The position numbers and the translations under genes were made by a program. DNA of 64,000 nucleotides from Owenia fusiformis (lineage: Eukaryota > Annelida > Polychaeta > Sabellida > Oweniidae), in assembly GCA_903813345.2 (NCBI GenBank), contig CAIIXF020000010.1, forward strand, positions 25,446,425 through 25,510,424, read 5' to 3'. This document shows positions 44,414 through 56,200 of this stretch, one piece after another. Below the pieces are notes generated by a model that saw nothing but the letters and a program-made list of their open reading frames with translations, was not told the origin of the DNA and made no database searches. The stretch's first letter is position 1, and every line of letters begins with the position of its first letter.

Positions 44414-46728
44414 TTAAAACATTTTGACCAAACTTAAATATAAGAAAATGTATTCAGCTTACCCACGTCTGCCATTATCCAATATAATATAAGTGCACAA
44501 ACTAACTGGCAATATAATGACTATTTCATGTTGTTTGTTGTTGTTTTTTCCCAAGTAGCTACACTATTAAATAGATAGTCTTCAGTTTAGTCTGGCATAC
44601 TCTATTCTAGAAAAACTTCCATCTACCAGGTTTCTAATTTTGTGAACATTGATTAAGCGAGAGACTGCCTTAAACTGATTCAATAATGACACATTCTCGC
44701 ATTTAGGCATGGCATGGTGAGAATCAATATGGATTAAGGTGGATCAAAGGGATCAAATGGGATTGAGATGTTTTATCGTTATTAGCATATGTATTGTACA
44801 TTTTGTGATATTCATGAAAAACGATTTTGAAAAAATGAGACACACGTTTCAGTACTGAGGCCTCATTAACATTTGGTCGCAAAATATTTGCGGTGCGTCT
44901 GCGTTTGGTCGCAAAACACATCGCTTGAGGTGCGTGTTATTATCAGTTGAACACAATTGTAGACGCAAAGTAAACGCAAAACAATATAAACGCAACGCAG
45001 CGAACGCAATCTGGTAGGAAATACACATCGACCTATTCAACAAAAGTTGGTTCAACTAAGACGTAAATAAATCCGCAGTGCGTTAAATTATAACCAAAAG
45101 GAGAACGATATCGGTAACAATAGATTCAGGGTTATAGAATGCTAAAACAAAGTAGAGTCTCAAAGTGCACTTCTTAATGAAAAAGAATGATGCAGGTTCC
45201 AATACACCATAGGAAAGCGGAGAGTGTCAGCTTTAAAAATGAACTTCTTGTGGATGTGATCTAACAACAAAGTGACGATGATTGTTAGCCTAACTCAAAT
45301 ATTCAAGGCATACCTGGGCCTAATTAATGAGGGAGTCAAAATACAATTTGCATTTTGAATATGGTCAATACAAAAATAATATGTTAAACAAAGGTAGCGA
45401 ATGAAACTATGCCATATGGTGATGGGAATTAAAGCAATACTTATTCCAGAGAAAATTGAGATAATTTATCATTTTCAGACAAAAGACAAAAGATATTTCT
45501 GAAACTAAGCCCTTTAGGGTCTTCAAATATATCCATATTTGTGAAATTTATTAATAATATTGTGAAAATAGAAGTGAAATTCATTCTTTATTCATTCTAT
45601 TTTTTATTAATTAAGTGTTTAAATTTAGGACATGCAGTTACACGAACCTTGCTTTATGTCAATAAATGATAGGTCTAACACTATGGACAAGATTAACAAA
45701 GTGGACTTTTTAAAGCTGGGAGCCGGGTACATTGGCATTTACACCTTATCAAATATTGAGGTAGAAGGACAAACTGGCATTGGTCAAAACATCGGAATAT
45801 GTATTGACTGTGTATTCATGAATCTGGGGCGTTGACATCTTTACAATAACCATAAACTAAATTATTTTAATTCTTTATTTCTCTCTTGTACATATAAATA
45901 CATAACTATAATTTGCCAAAGTACAGTGAGTACGTTTGTTATCATTAACTTTTTGTATAATTGAGGATGATGTATTATCTTTATTTCTTTATAATAATGG
46001 ACTATATTGTACAAATAAAACTATTTCATACATTTTATTAGATGTATAAATGCATTCCAATATCTAACTGTATCAGCATATGCAGCAAATGTACAATTCA
46101 TGTTTTAACATCTACAGTTTGGTACTTAGCTACTACTACATATACGATATATTATAAATCGAGTATATACATATTTGATCAGACTGAATATAAATACTAA
46201 TCAAAGACATTTTCTGTTATTTTTATTATCAGGTATAATTTAGCAAACTAGGGTAAAACTATTTTTTATTATTTCTATTGAAAAGTAATCAATTAATTGT
46301 GAGCCTTTTCTAAAAGAGCTTCATATAAGCATCATATATATCAAATTCCAATGCTACTGCCAAGCAAGAGTCTACAAAATTAAAGACTACTCATATATTT
46401 TCTGATTTACATCCTGAAAATACAAGTAGATATTTTGTCAAACTTTGTAATACCATTTCTTAATGAGAAATGATCAATTTAACATCACTGGCACTTTCCA
46501 CTGGAACATAAAGTATATCATTCTCAAAAGTGTCTTTACTTCTCGAGGCTTCGGAATCTGTATATCTCTAGTTTGCTTAATTATTAACTTAGTTAGAAAA
46601 AATATATATTTGTCTTTTTTTAAATATTTTAATATGTAGCCAGCTACAGTATACTACTTATATATACATATAAACAACTTAAATATAAGTGCAATGCATT
46701 AGCGCATACACGTGAGTTAATCCATTAA
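44414..46728. other. Intergenic or intronic, no gene seen
   Basis: AT-rich. 44860-45060 has GGTCGCAAAA repeats and AACGCAA-type repeats, which look like a decayed MITE. 45195-45225 shares a short segment with 39360-39400. No exon of the membrane protein could be identified with confidence. Confidence 0.4.
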
Positions 46729-47020
46729 CCTCTTGAATACCAGCCTCTAAAAGGGTTTGAAACCAGAGCATTTTTCATTTTCTGCTATTTTTCTGGATAT
46801 TTACATCTAAAAACACAATGTTCGATATTTGATTTCATAAGAATAGTAAACATAGACCCATTACATACATTCTAAAACCTAATTTGTGAAGATTGGATAA
46901 AAAATGCCAAAGTAAGAGCAGTTTTAGTGAAAAATTCTGTGACATATATATCTGTCGCTCTGGGTTCCAAATGGATTTCATTTATGACAGATATATCCGT
47001 CATTCTGGGTATTCAAGAGG
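46729..47020. mobile_element. piggyBac-type MITE
   Basis: 292 bp with inverted ends CCTCTTGAATACC and GGTATTCAAGAGG, bordered by TTAA (46725-46728 and 47021-47024). CCY termini plus TTAA match piggyBac. Inside, a GACATATATATCTGTC / GACAGATATATCCGTC subterminal inverted repeat. No coding capacity. Confidence 0.75.
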
Positions 47021-47939
47021 TTAAATCGTAAATTACTTTTGTTCATACTTCATGCTTCAAATGCACCATATGTCAAAATGTTATTTGTATATTAAAGCAG
47101 GTCAAATCTGTTAATGCTACGTAATTGTTGAGAAAACTTGATGCAGATGTAGATCAATGTGATTGTCACCAAGTCGCAAGATTCTTGTTTATACTTATGT
47201 GTATGCCTTTCATTACATAATAAAGAGAACGAAAACAAACAAAAAATATATTTAGAATTTCAAATATTCATGGACACTACCAAAAAAGAACCAAGAAGAT
47301 ATACCTAAAGAATACTCCATACTTCACAGCTTGTATGTAGTATATTCATAATGCACTATTTTCGTTTGTGATATACTACAACGCAGTAATCTGGTTTACA
47401 TTTGCATTTTACTTGCTCTGTACCGATTCCTTACAGCTTGAAAGGAAAAAGTCTAAATGCCTCCACCTTTGAAACTATCCCAACGAACGATCAAACGAAC
47501 AAAGTTGTAGAAGGGCTGTAGAGAAGCCACCCGTCTGTTCATTGTCCATCTGTTCGCCCATCCATTTGCTATTCAGAGCAACAACTCAAATACTAGTTGA
47601 CAGATTTGATCTGCATTTGACAGATTTGATCAACATTTCATATGCTGATGCCTCATGGGCAAATAATTATAAATGTGACTGCTCAGTTAAAGACTTTTGA
47701 TCTCAAAATGCTACCCTTGTGATATATTTATTGCCACGACAAGCTGTTAATTTTTTCAATTGTGATTTAGTGATGTAAAATAATGCTAAAAAGTAACACT
47801 TGATTACATTTCTAAACCCACTTTAGTGGATGATTTGGAAAGAGAGCAAGAAGCAGAATTGAAACTGGCAGTGTATTCAGTCTATGGACATGGCATGACT
47901 AAAAAGCTGAGGTGCTCTGGCCAATTTGGCTTTTGGTCA
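47021..47939 (-). other. 3' flank of chitin synthase gene
   Basis: Follows the stop codon at 47940-47942 on the minus strand. AT-rich. A minus-strand AATAAA-like signal in GGCAATAAATATA lies near 47725-47735, about 210 bases past the stop, and is a reasonable candidate for polyadenylation. Confidence 0.4.
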
Positions 47940-50245
47940 TCATACTGGATAATGATTGGGACTTGAGTAACTGTCATTGTATCCATTGTTCCTTGGTCGG
48001 TAATTCTGTTCACGGGAGTTAGCTCTACCTCTGTAGTCATCCCGTCTGTAGTCATCTCGTTTGTAATAATTTCGCTGGTAGTCATTTCCTTGGTTACTAT
48101 CTCTTCTATAATCATCATCGCTATTACTGTAGCCAAAGTTGTTTCCATGATTGGGAACATTTCCATTAGCCGAGGAATAGCGACCGATGCTAGGGTTTGA
48201 AACTTCATCATAGCGCCTGATTGATCCTCGAGTTCCTGCTTCTCGCAATCTGTTACTCGTATGCATCCTAGCATTAGTTCCGAAAACAGCTCTTGAATGC
48301 TTCCGGAATCGAGGCTGTGATCTTGGAGGTTCTGCTGCTCGTCGTAAAGTTGTACTTATGAATTGATTCATATTCATGTTTCCACCTTCTTGATGTAACT
48401 TGCGTCGATATGTCCCAAATCGTTGGACAAATTGCTGGTGTAAATGGGAGCCTTCGATGCGAGATTTTCGTCTGTCGATGGGAGCCCTGGCCCTCGTTTC
48501 ATGTTCAACTCCATTGCCATCATTTTCAGTTTCAGATGATTCACCAATTGGCCTAGGTCTCCCTGATATAACTTCTGACAAGCTTTTTACACTCCCTCCT
48601 TCATTAAATCGTTCTCCTTCCACATCATCAATACGTAACCTTTGTAATGTTTTTACAAAGTTGACCACCCTTTCAGGACTTACAGCCTCATCCTGGCCTT
48701 CTTCATTCTGTGATAGAGGTCGACGTTTGCACATATCAAGGTCAACAGATGCTAAAATATGGAGTACTGTCCCATATCTATGTACCAACATTGCAATGAA
48801 CTGTAGGACCAATAATGTAGCAAAAAATGCCAGGAAAACGAATCCAAGTGGCTCCAATTTCAGTGGGGTAAGCGGAGGTGGTCTTGGGATTGGAATAAAT
48901 ATCGAGTCTTTAAGTTCACCAGCCACTGTTTGAACCATAAACATCACAACCATCCACAATATGTTGCACATGAAGAAGCCGAATGTCACAGCGTTCCTCA
49001 ATGACTTCAGATCATCAGAAATCTTTGCCTTTTGATCCCGGTCTTCTATCAGTGGTTTCAGGTATTTATTTACCATTTTGATCCAGAATACCCACTCCTT
49101 TTTGTCAAGATACTCAATTGGTCCATTTCCGATCTCGGGGTCTTTAATCCAGTGAGGGTCAAGAGGGTTTTCAACGAGGGCTATGTCCTCAACTTCTTGG
49201 GCAGGTTTTGGTGGCTGGACCTCCGGCGCTGCTGCAATAGCTTGAGGTTGAGCCTGAACTGGCGTTGGAGTTGACACTATTGGGCTTATGGGTGTAGAAG
49301 GGGCTTGGGTTGCAGGATTCGTCGACTTACTAGCGTCAATCCGTTCCAGTGTTACCAGGATCTGTGTCATAAGGTGCTGTTGGTTGACTTTTGATGAGTC
49401 ATCACAGCATTTACAGCATTGTCTTATCCCACAGCACGCACTATCATCAGTCGGGAGTGCTATCATTCCCATCATTCCACCAACTAAGCCAACTTTTTTC
49501 GCTTGTTCTATCTTTTCCTGTTGTTTTTGCATTACCTCACGTTCCTTTTCGCTTTTCTTTTTAGCCACTTCTCTAGTTCCCCAGGACACTATGTTCAGAT
49601 TACAAAAGGAGTAGATTACCAGCAGCAAATACCCAGATGGAATTGTTATAAAGAATAGTAGCCCCGGAGGCAGGCATAATATTTCCTGGGGGTGTAGTAT
49701 ACCAGCTGTTATGAATATAAATGCCATCATTACTAGGAAAATGGCATTTGGACTGAATATTGAATCTTGTGTGATTTGGATGAGTATTCCAACAAAAACA
49801 GCCATCATAACTACAGCGTACATAGCTGACATCAACGAGGCCAAGTCCAGTTGTCTGTTTGGTTTAGCTACATAACAGGTTATCACAAATATGGCAACTG
49901 GAATCACTGCAGCACAATATGCAATCACAAGACTTGCTTTGAAGACTGCATTGATAGAACCAGCGATCATCAGAATGATAGTGGCAGGGCCGAGAATCGT
50001 AGAGATCATCAATAGAAGCTGGTAGACCATATACGGGTGGGAAAGGTTGTCGTTATGTGATACACTGTGGCCCCAGCTCTGAAGCAAGTCCATAATATTG
50101 GCCATGGTGGAGGGCATCCAACGCCTCCTCTGGTTGAAGAATTCTTTGAAATCCTCGGGAGCATATGTCAACGCATCTGATGCAGCGCAGTACTCCACTC
50201 TCCAGCCTTGTTGTAAAATCAATGTACACAACCATCGGTCCTCAC
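47940..50245 (-). CDS. Chitin synthase last exon: catalytic end, C-terminal helices and tail
   Basis: 2.3 kb exon. [14 protein letters not shown] (catalytic base region EDxx) and [12 protein letters not shown] (product-site QRRRW) open it. A cluster of helices from [13 protein letters not shown] to [10 protein letters not shown] follows, then the conserved [11 protein letters not shown] Lys/Glu coiled coil ([17 protein letters not shown]) comes next, then a Cys-rich [11 protein letters not shown] patch and a Pro/Thr/Ala segment. Further on are DPHWIKDP and [16 protein letters not shown], and two more helices. The tail of about 240 residues is Arg/Ser-rich and ends in [18 protein letters not shown] repeats with frequent Tyr. 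The stop is TGA at 47940-47942. Confidence 0.9.
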
Positions 50246-53200
50246 CTGAAGAAAATAAACAATTTAAGCACCATTATTCTGGGAATGCAACTATTTTTCA
50301 TGGTTAATATGTCATGTTGGTTGATTGGTTGGCTTTTTGTTTTGTTGTGGTTGGTTGTTTGAAATGTCTCCAGCCTTCTTTTCACATTCATTATTTTGTT
50401 TTACAATGGCAACCACTTGACCATTTGTGTTCAAACTTACCATATGCAATTATCTTTGTATCCATGGTCCCTATAAATATGACTTTAATTGATACAGCCT
50501 AAATGGACCCAAAAAGTACAACCAGTCATTTATTTTTCAAAATACAGTAGATTTATCCGAAATGTTTACAAATTCTAACACATAACTGTGTTGCTATAGC
50601 AATCACTCGACCAATCATAATCAAACTTGCCATGATAATCATGTATAACATTAGCCCTATTTACACTACATGCGACATTCCAAAATGGCTTGGCTAAAAC
50701 GTTAAATTATGTTGAGTTTACACCACCATTTTCAAGACGTCTTACGAAATGTGATTGAGTTTCTGTGAGTTTACACCTGTTTTTCTAAAACGTCTTAGAG
50801 ATATGTAGGTATACATGTAAATTGAAAAAAGCAGTTCACCACTGGTTGAAGGACGGTTCAGTCAATATAGCCATTCCTTTCCCGCTTCTATACTTTATGC
50901 TAAAGAATGCATCGGTTTCACAAAAATATGTCCCAAAGAGAGCATTGTTAAAAGCATGAAAGAGAACAGGAAGATTTTTTGCATATATTAGGATTATGAT
51001 AGAACGCCATGCGAATTAGTTCTTCTCGATATTTATGGGATGATAATGAGAACAAGGGATGAGACGAGAGAAAGGACCATGCGACACAGCTTGTAAACGG
51101 GAAGTTTCAAATTTATCGTTCAGCGCATCGCATAAAACCGGGCTAAGAGCTCTTAGCTAAAACCGATGGATTTACACTCGTTTGTAAAACGTTTTAACGC
51201 TAAGACGTTTTACCCAAAACGTCTTAGGGCTCTAGTGTAAATCCAACAATTATTCCTGAACACATAAATGTAATCAGGTGAGTCTCACATGAAGTACATA
51301 CGTAACTTACCTTGATCATACTGGACATAGTGTCTTGCTTCTGTCGGTTTGGTGGTATATGTTCGCATAACATTGTCATCCATAAGAGCGGAGCCCCTGA
51401 ACATACTAAAGCAACCGGGACTACACAGGACACAACCAAACACATGTTCAGCCGCCTTCTGCAGCCAATGACCAATGGCATACTCAAATGTCTGGTACCA
51501 CACCATTGGTCCTGCAAATGAGTTAAGATTTATCAATACATTCTAGTAATCGAATAGCATTACTTCATTGATAACAAATCAAGGAATTATGAGACGTAAG
51601 GTAACATTCCCAAATGGCAACTACCGGCTACCAAGTTGATTGCAATTTAATTGCCAACTCAATAACATATGAAAAGTACCTGCTAAGCATTCGCGAATGT
51701 AAGTGCCGGCTGCCAGATTAACCTATTAATTTACACAAATTAAACCATAAATTTGAAGTTGAAATAACGAACAACCCGTTAGTCGACAAAAAGTGATCAT
51801 GTGACTCTTTTACCATTGTTATGTTACGAACCCATCGTAAGTCGGTCTAGTTGCTGCTTAGAGAGAGATTTAACCGTTATTTGAATGGCTCAGCTATTGG
51901 GTTTGACTTGCAGCTACCGGGATACACGGCATGTGCTATTCATATGTAAATGAGTTGAATTGGTCATTAAATTACAATCAAATCAGTAGCCGGCAGTTGT
52001 CATTCGCGTATGCTACCTAATTTATCTATGAGTAGAGTGACTTTCATAATATTGAGACAGGATAACCCATCACGTAATAACTGAGGCTTACAAGTAAATA
52101 CCCTCCACACATAGATGGCTTTTTCCTGGTCAAACCTCAAAAACATTTTACTTCTGTTTCACATCCAGTCAAGTACGTTAAAACTCACCTCCCCCGATTG
52201 GATGAATCCTTCCACATGCAGCTCCAACCTTTGGATTCTTTTTCATTCTATCAATCAGTAATTGCACGGCTTCTGGTTTGAAGTCAACGTCACCATCAAG
52301 GGCAAGGAGATATGTGTTCTCAGCCTTCAAAATACAGACATTTCATCGATATAATTCAAAATATATCTTTATCGGCGTTTATTATCATTTCTCTTGTTTA
52401 CACGCGAAAACATTGTTTGAGAAAGCAAAAATAAACAAATGACAATGATTGATAAATATACAATAACAACAATGATAAATACACTGATCATGAAAGCTGT
52501 TTAAATCTACCTCAAGCACCACTCTTTCATTGACATTCTTGAAGATGTCACTCTTGACGTGATGAGTGTATTTGTTAAACTTCTTGTTCCATTTCGAAGT
52601 TGCAATACTTGAGCTGTCAGAGGCGCCATCTTCTTTCATGCCCATAAGTTTATAGCCCAAAAGGTAGTACATATACATGCACTGTGACCATCTCTTTCTG
52701 TGTCGGATCCTATTTTTGTCCTTTAGATGTGCAACGACCACATTCCCACCCGGTAATGTCCAAATGAGTTTTCCACCATAAGGAGTTGGAACTTTGGTGG
52801 GGTCAGCTATTCTTACTGACATTTCGTGAACAGAGCTGTAAGTAAGAGACATATTAGTAATGATATTAATGAAGTTTTCACCACTAGTTTAAAATGACAA
52901 TTGATGAAGATATTAGCGTTTCAATTTGTACCACAAAAATAGTTGACAAGCCACATACATTGACCAATTGTTTTTTGAAAATCGTTTAAAGGAGATTATA
53001 CTGGCCTTGAACTTAAGATTTGACCTTCAATGTTTGAGTTTACACTTGTTTTAGACGTCTTTGAAGTACGTCTCCATATAAAAAAATGAAAAAACATCAT
53101 TGGAGTAACCCCAGGGAGAGTTGAGTAACTAAAGATTGCTATCCAGTTCCCACTATTATGGCATGGAAAAAACAAGGAAACGTGTAGCAACTCTGATCAA

Positions 53201-56200
53201 TGAATTAGATGGTTCTTTTACTCATTATCTTAGATATGAACTGATACTGGAGATAACGGATACGTCTTGGTTTCTCTGAGAAGTATTTGGTTATCAGAGT
53301 ACAATATGATATCTTACCAGGCTGCTCTTACTATGAGTTCACACAGTTGCTTCACAAATTGGTTTGGAATAAACTTATCATCTTCAGTTTGTTCCATGCA
53401 GTCGTCAAAGAATATATGAGCTGAAACAGATCCAAATGAACTTGTACATATGGCTCTTAAAAGGGGATTTTGACTGAAGTACTCACCTGGATATACTGCT
53501 TTGAGAGTTCATTTATATTAACAATTTATATTAACGTGTACTAAAGGTTTTACACTTCGTGTGTTTAAAACAACAACAAAATCTAAGCTATGATATAGTT
53601 ATATACTTATTCAAAATATATAAGCTGTTGACACTTCGATGTTCCTATAAAAGTATGATACTCAGGTGCTCTGGAAATTGTTTCATAACACTTCGTATGT
53701 CAGTTCAAAATTTTTCAAAATTACATGTAGAACGAGTGTCATCAAAAATTTGAATGTCAACATGGAACTCAGACATGAAGCTAATGATTTGGTCGAATAT
53801 TTCTTACTTTCGAATTCATAGTAATCTGGATCTTTGATCCCAAAAGCATCCTGCGCTAGTCTCCTTGCACTCTGGTCCGTGTCCATTCTCATGACAGACT
53901 TCAACATCTGCACCATCTCATTCTCGTTTTCATGCCACATGGTTGCACAGCAATAGATCATTGTGGTGACGTCCTCTAGGTCTGCCTTCTTACGCTGTGA
54001 AGTGTCGCCACTAGAACTTTCTCCTTCGCCTTCTTCGTCCTCCGCATCCTCATATAAGTCTTTATCATTTCTTCTCCGATTGAACAGCATCGATTGCTCG
54101 ATAATGGCCGCATCATAATTCGGCATCACAAATATTCTACAAAGGGAGCCTCAACTATAATGATATAGTACAACTATACAGGGTGACACAGAAATGCAAT
54201 TTTCTCATTTTAGAATAACTTCCTCAATCATGGAATTGATCTTCTTGGATTTTGAAACGTTGATGTATGTGGTGTTCAATGAATCAAACAGTATTGTACT
54301 ATGTCTTGTAGATTTTGTATTCGTGCTACCTCTCTAACTCAAAAACCTGAAAACAAGACATACTTTGTTATTAAAGTTTCTAAGAATCAATTGAGTTCTC
54401 TATGGTTTAGCATAAATACTATTTTTTAAGTTGGTGTTGTTACCTGTCTGCTGTTGCAAGCCTATCGTTGTTTGGGTACCATATGTGCCTAGCCAGCCAC
54501 ATCTGTGACGTCCACCAAACGGTCAATCCAAATGCCAGGTGAAAAATGAACATTGGGGTCCAGGTATCAGATGGCAAGGCCCAGTATGTAAATTCATTTA
54601 TTTTGAAGAGGTCCTCGTTAATGCCTTTCAGGATCAAAGTTATGAGGATCATGACTGGTGTACAAATAGTTAATGGAATCGAGAAACATATTCTCTGTTG
54701 CAAAAGCTTAACTGCTATTTTGCTAAAGAAGAAACAGCCAAAAGATGTCGTTGCTTGGATGACCATGGGAATAAAGGCCCACATACAATTGAAGTAATCT
54801 CCATCGTGGTTGCAGGGTAAAGGTGGAGGAGTGGGTAGTCTAATGGTAGAAGTAGTTGGCAACATAGTTGTCACATTATCCATTGTTCCATTTTCGGTAG
54901 GTGTAACTGTATCATCTTCGATCATTAACATGACATTTGTGACATTGTGGCCATATGTTGTCAAATTATAACCTGGCGTTGTAAAGTCAGTGAAGTTAAC
55001 AGGTGATATTGTTGTATTGAGTTTTGGAGGATTTGTAGGTGTTAATCTATCTGTAACACTCTGTTGAAGATCAGGGTAGAGTAAAAATGCCATCCCAAAC
55101 ACAACCACACATTTCCATAGGGCAACAAACATATATGTCTTCAAGCGGGTGTATTGTAAGATTTCTCTGTAGTATCTAAGAGGTAGTTCAAAACTTCCTA
55201 TGAAGATGTCCCTGTCAGCAAAATTTTCCCACCATCCTATGGAGATCATGAAAACGGACACTGGAAGTTCCCACATGATGCCATCGCCTTCCATTGTGCG
55301 AATCCAACCTTTAGTTATCTCATCATCCTGAGAAGGGTCTTTGTCGCATGATTTGTAAAATGTCATCATAACTCCAAATATTGTTAATTGCATCACAAAG
55401 GCGAGTATATCCAATGTGTATGATATTATCCTTTTCTTGGGGTTCTCGTCACGTTCAGCGAATATGATAGTTATGAAAGAAGGTATTGAGAATACTGTAG
55501 TCATTACAAGCAAGGCTCGTATTATATCAAGACACGGGAGGACTCTAAGGGTGAAGAGGGCTATTCCAATGCAATAGACAGTCTCCATAAATACACACTG
55601 AAAATAAAACATCCCATTTAAATCGAATGGAACCCTTAGTTTCAAGTGTAAGTGAAAACGACGAATCCCTATTTCCAAAGACAATTATATGTTGGGTGTA
55701 ATCATGGTTGGTAGATATCAGTGTGAAGATAAAAAGTTGAGCCTCATTTGTATTGATGTTAATATTAAACAATACGAATGTCACCACAGACACTACTACT
55801 GACAGGTCATAATACTTGCCCAAATAAATGCTTTCAAAGTCGGCCATTCCCTGTTACCGAACAGTGTCCTCAGGACACATTCTAGGAACGTTAACCCATA
55901 CGGAAGGCACACCGTTCCAGCCGCTATCAACACCCACCTGTCCCTCTTCCATTTGTCCTGAAACGCAAGATCCCACTCAAGTATAACAGAGATTATATAT
56001 ATCGTTTAGAAACCGGAACAATGCCTCTCTTAATTTAAACGAATTCAGGTCAACATCCCGGCCAATGTGGCATTAACCTAAGCTTATTGTATACAAATTG
56101 ACTAATAATTTAACGAGGACAATAGAGATGCTCAGATCCGAATTTAGTTTCGTAATCTTTGGCTTGGACTTGTTAGCTCAGAAATGTCTATTAGCATATT

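Noticed and set aside
47882-48274. Thr/Ile/Met-rich 130-codon frame on the minus strand
   Set aside because: It overlaps the chitin synthase tail in another frame. The Arg/Asp/Tyr repeat there produces the repetitive frame.
48400-49614. Plus-strand frames of up to 177 codons
   Set aside because: They lie antisense to the conserved last exon of chitin synthase and have no family motif.
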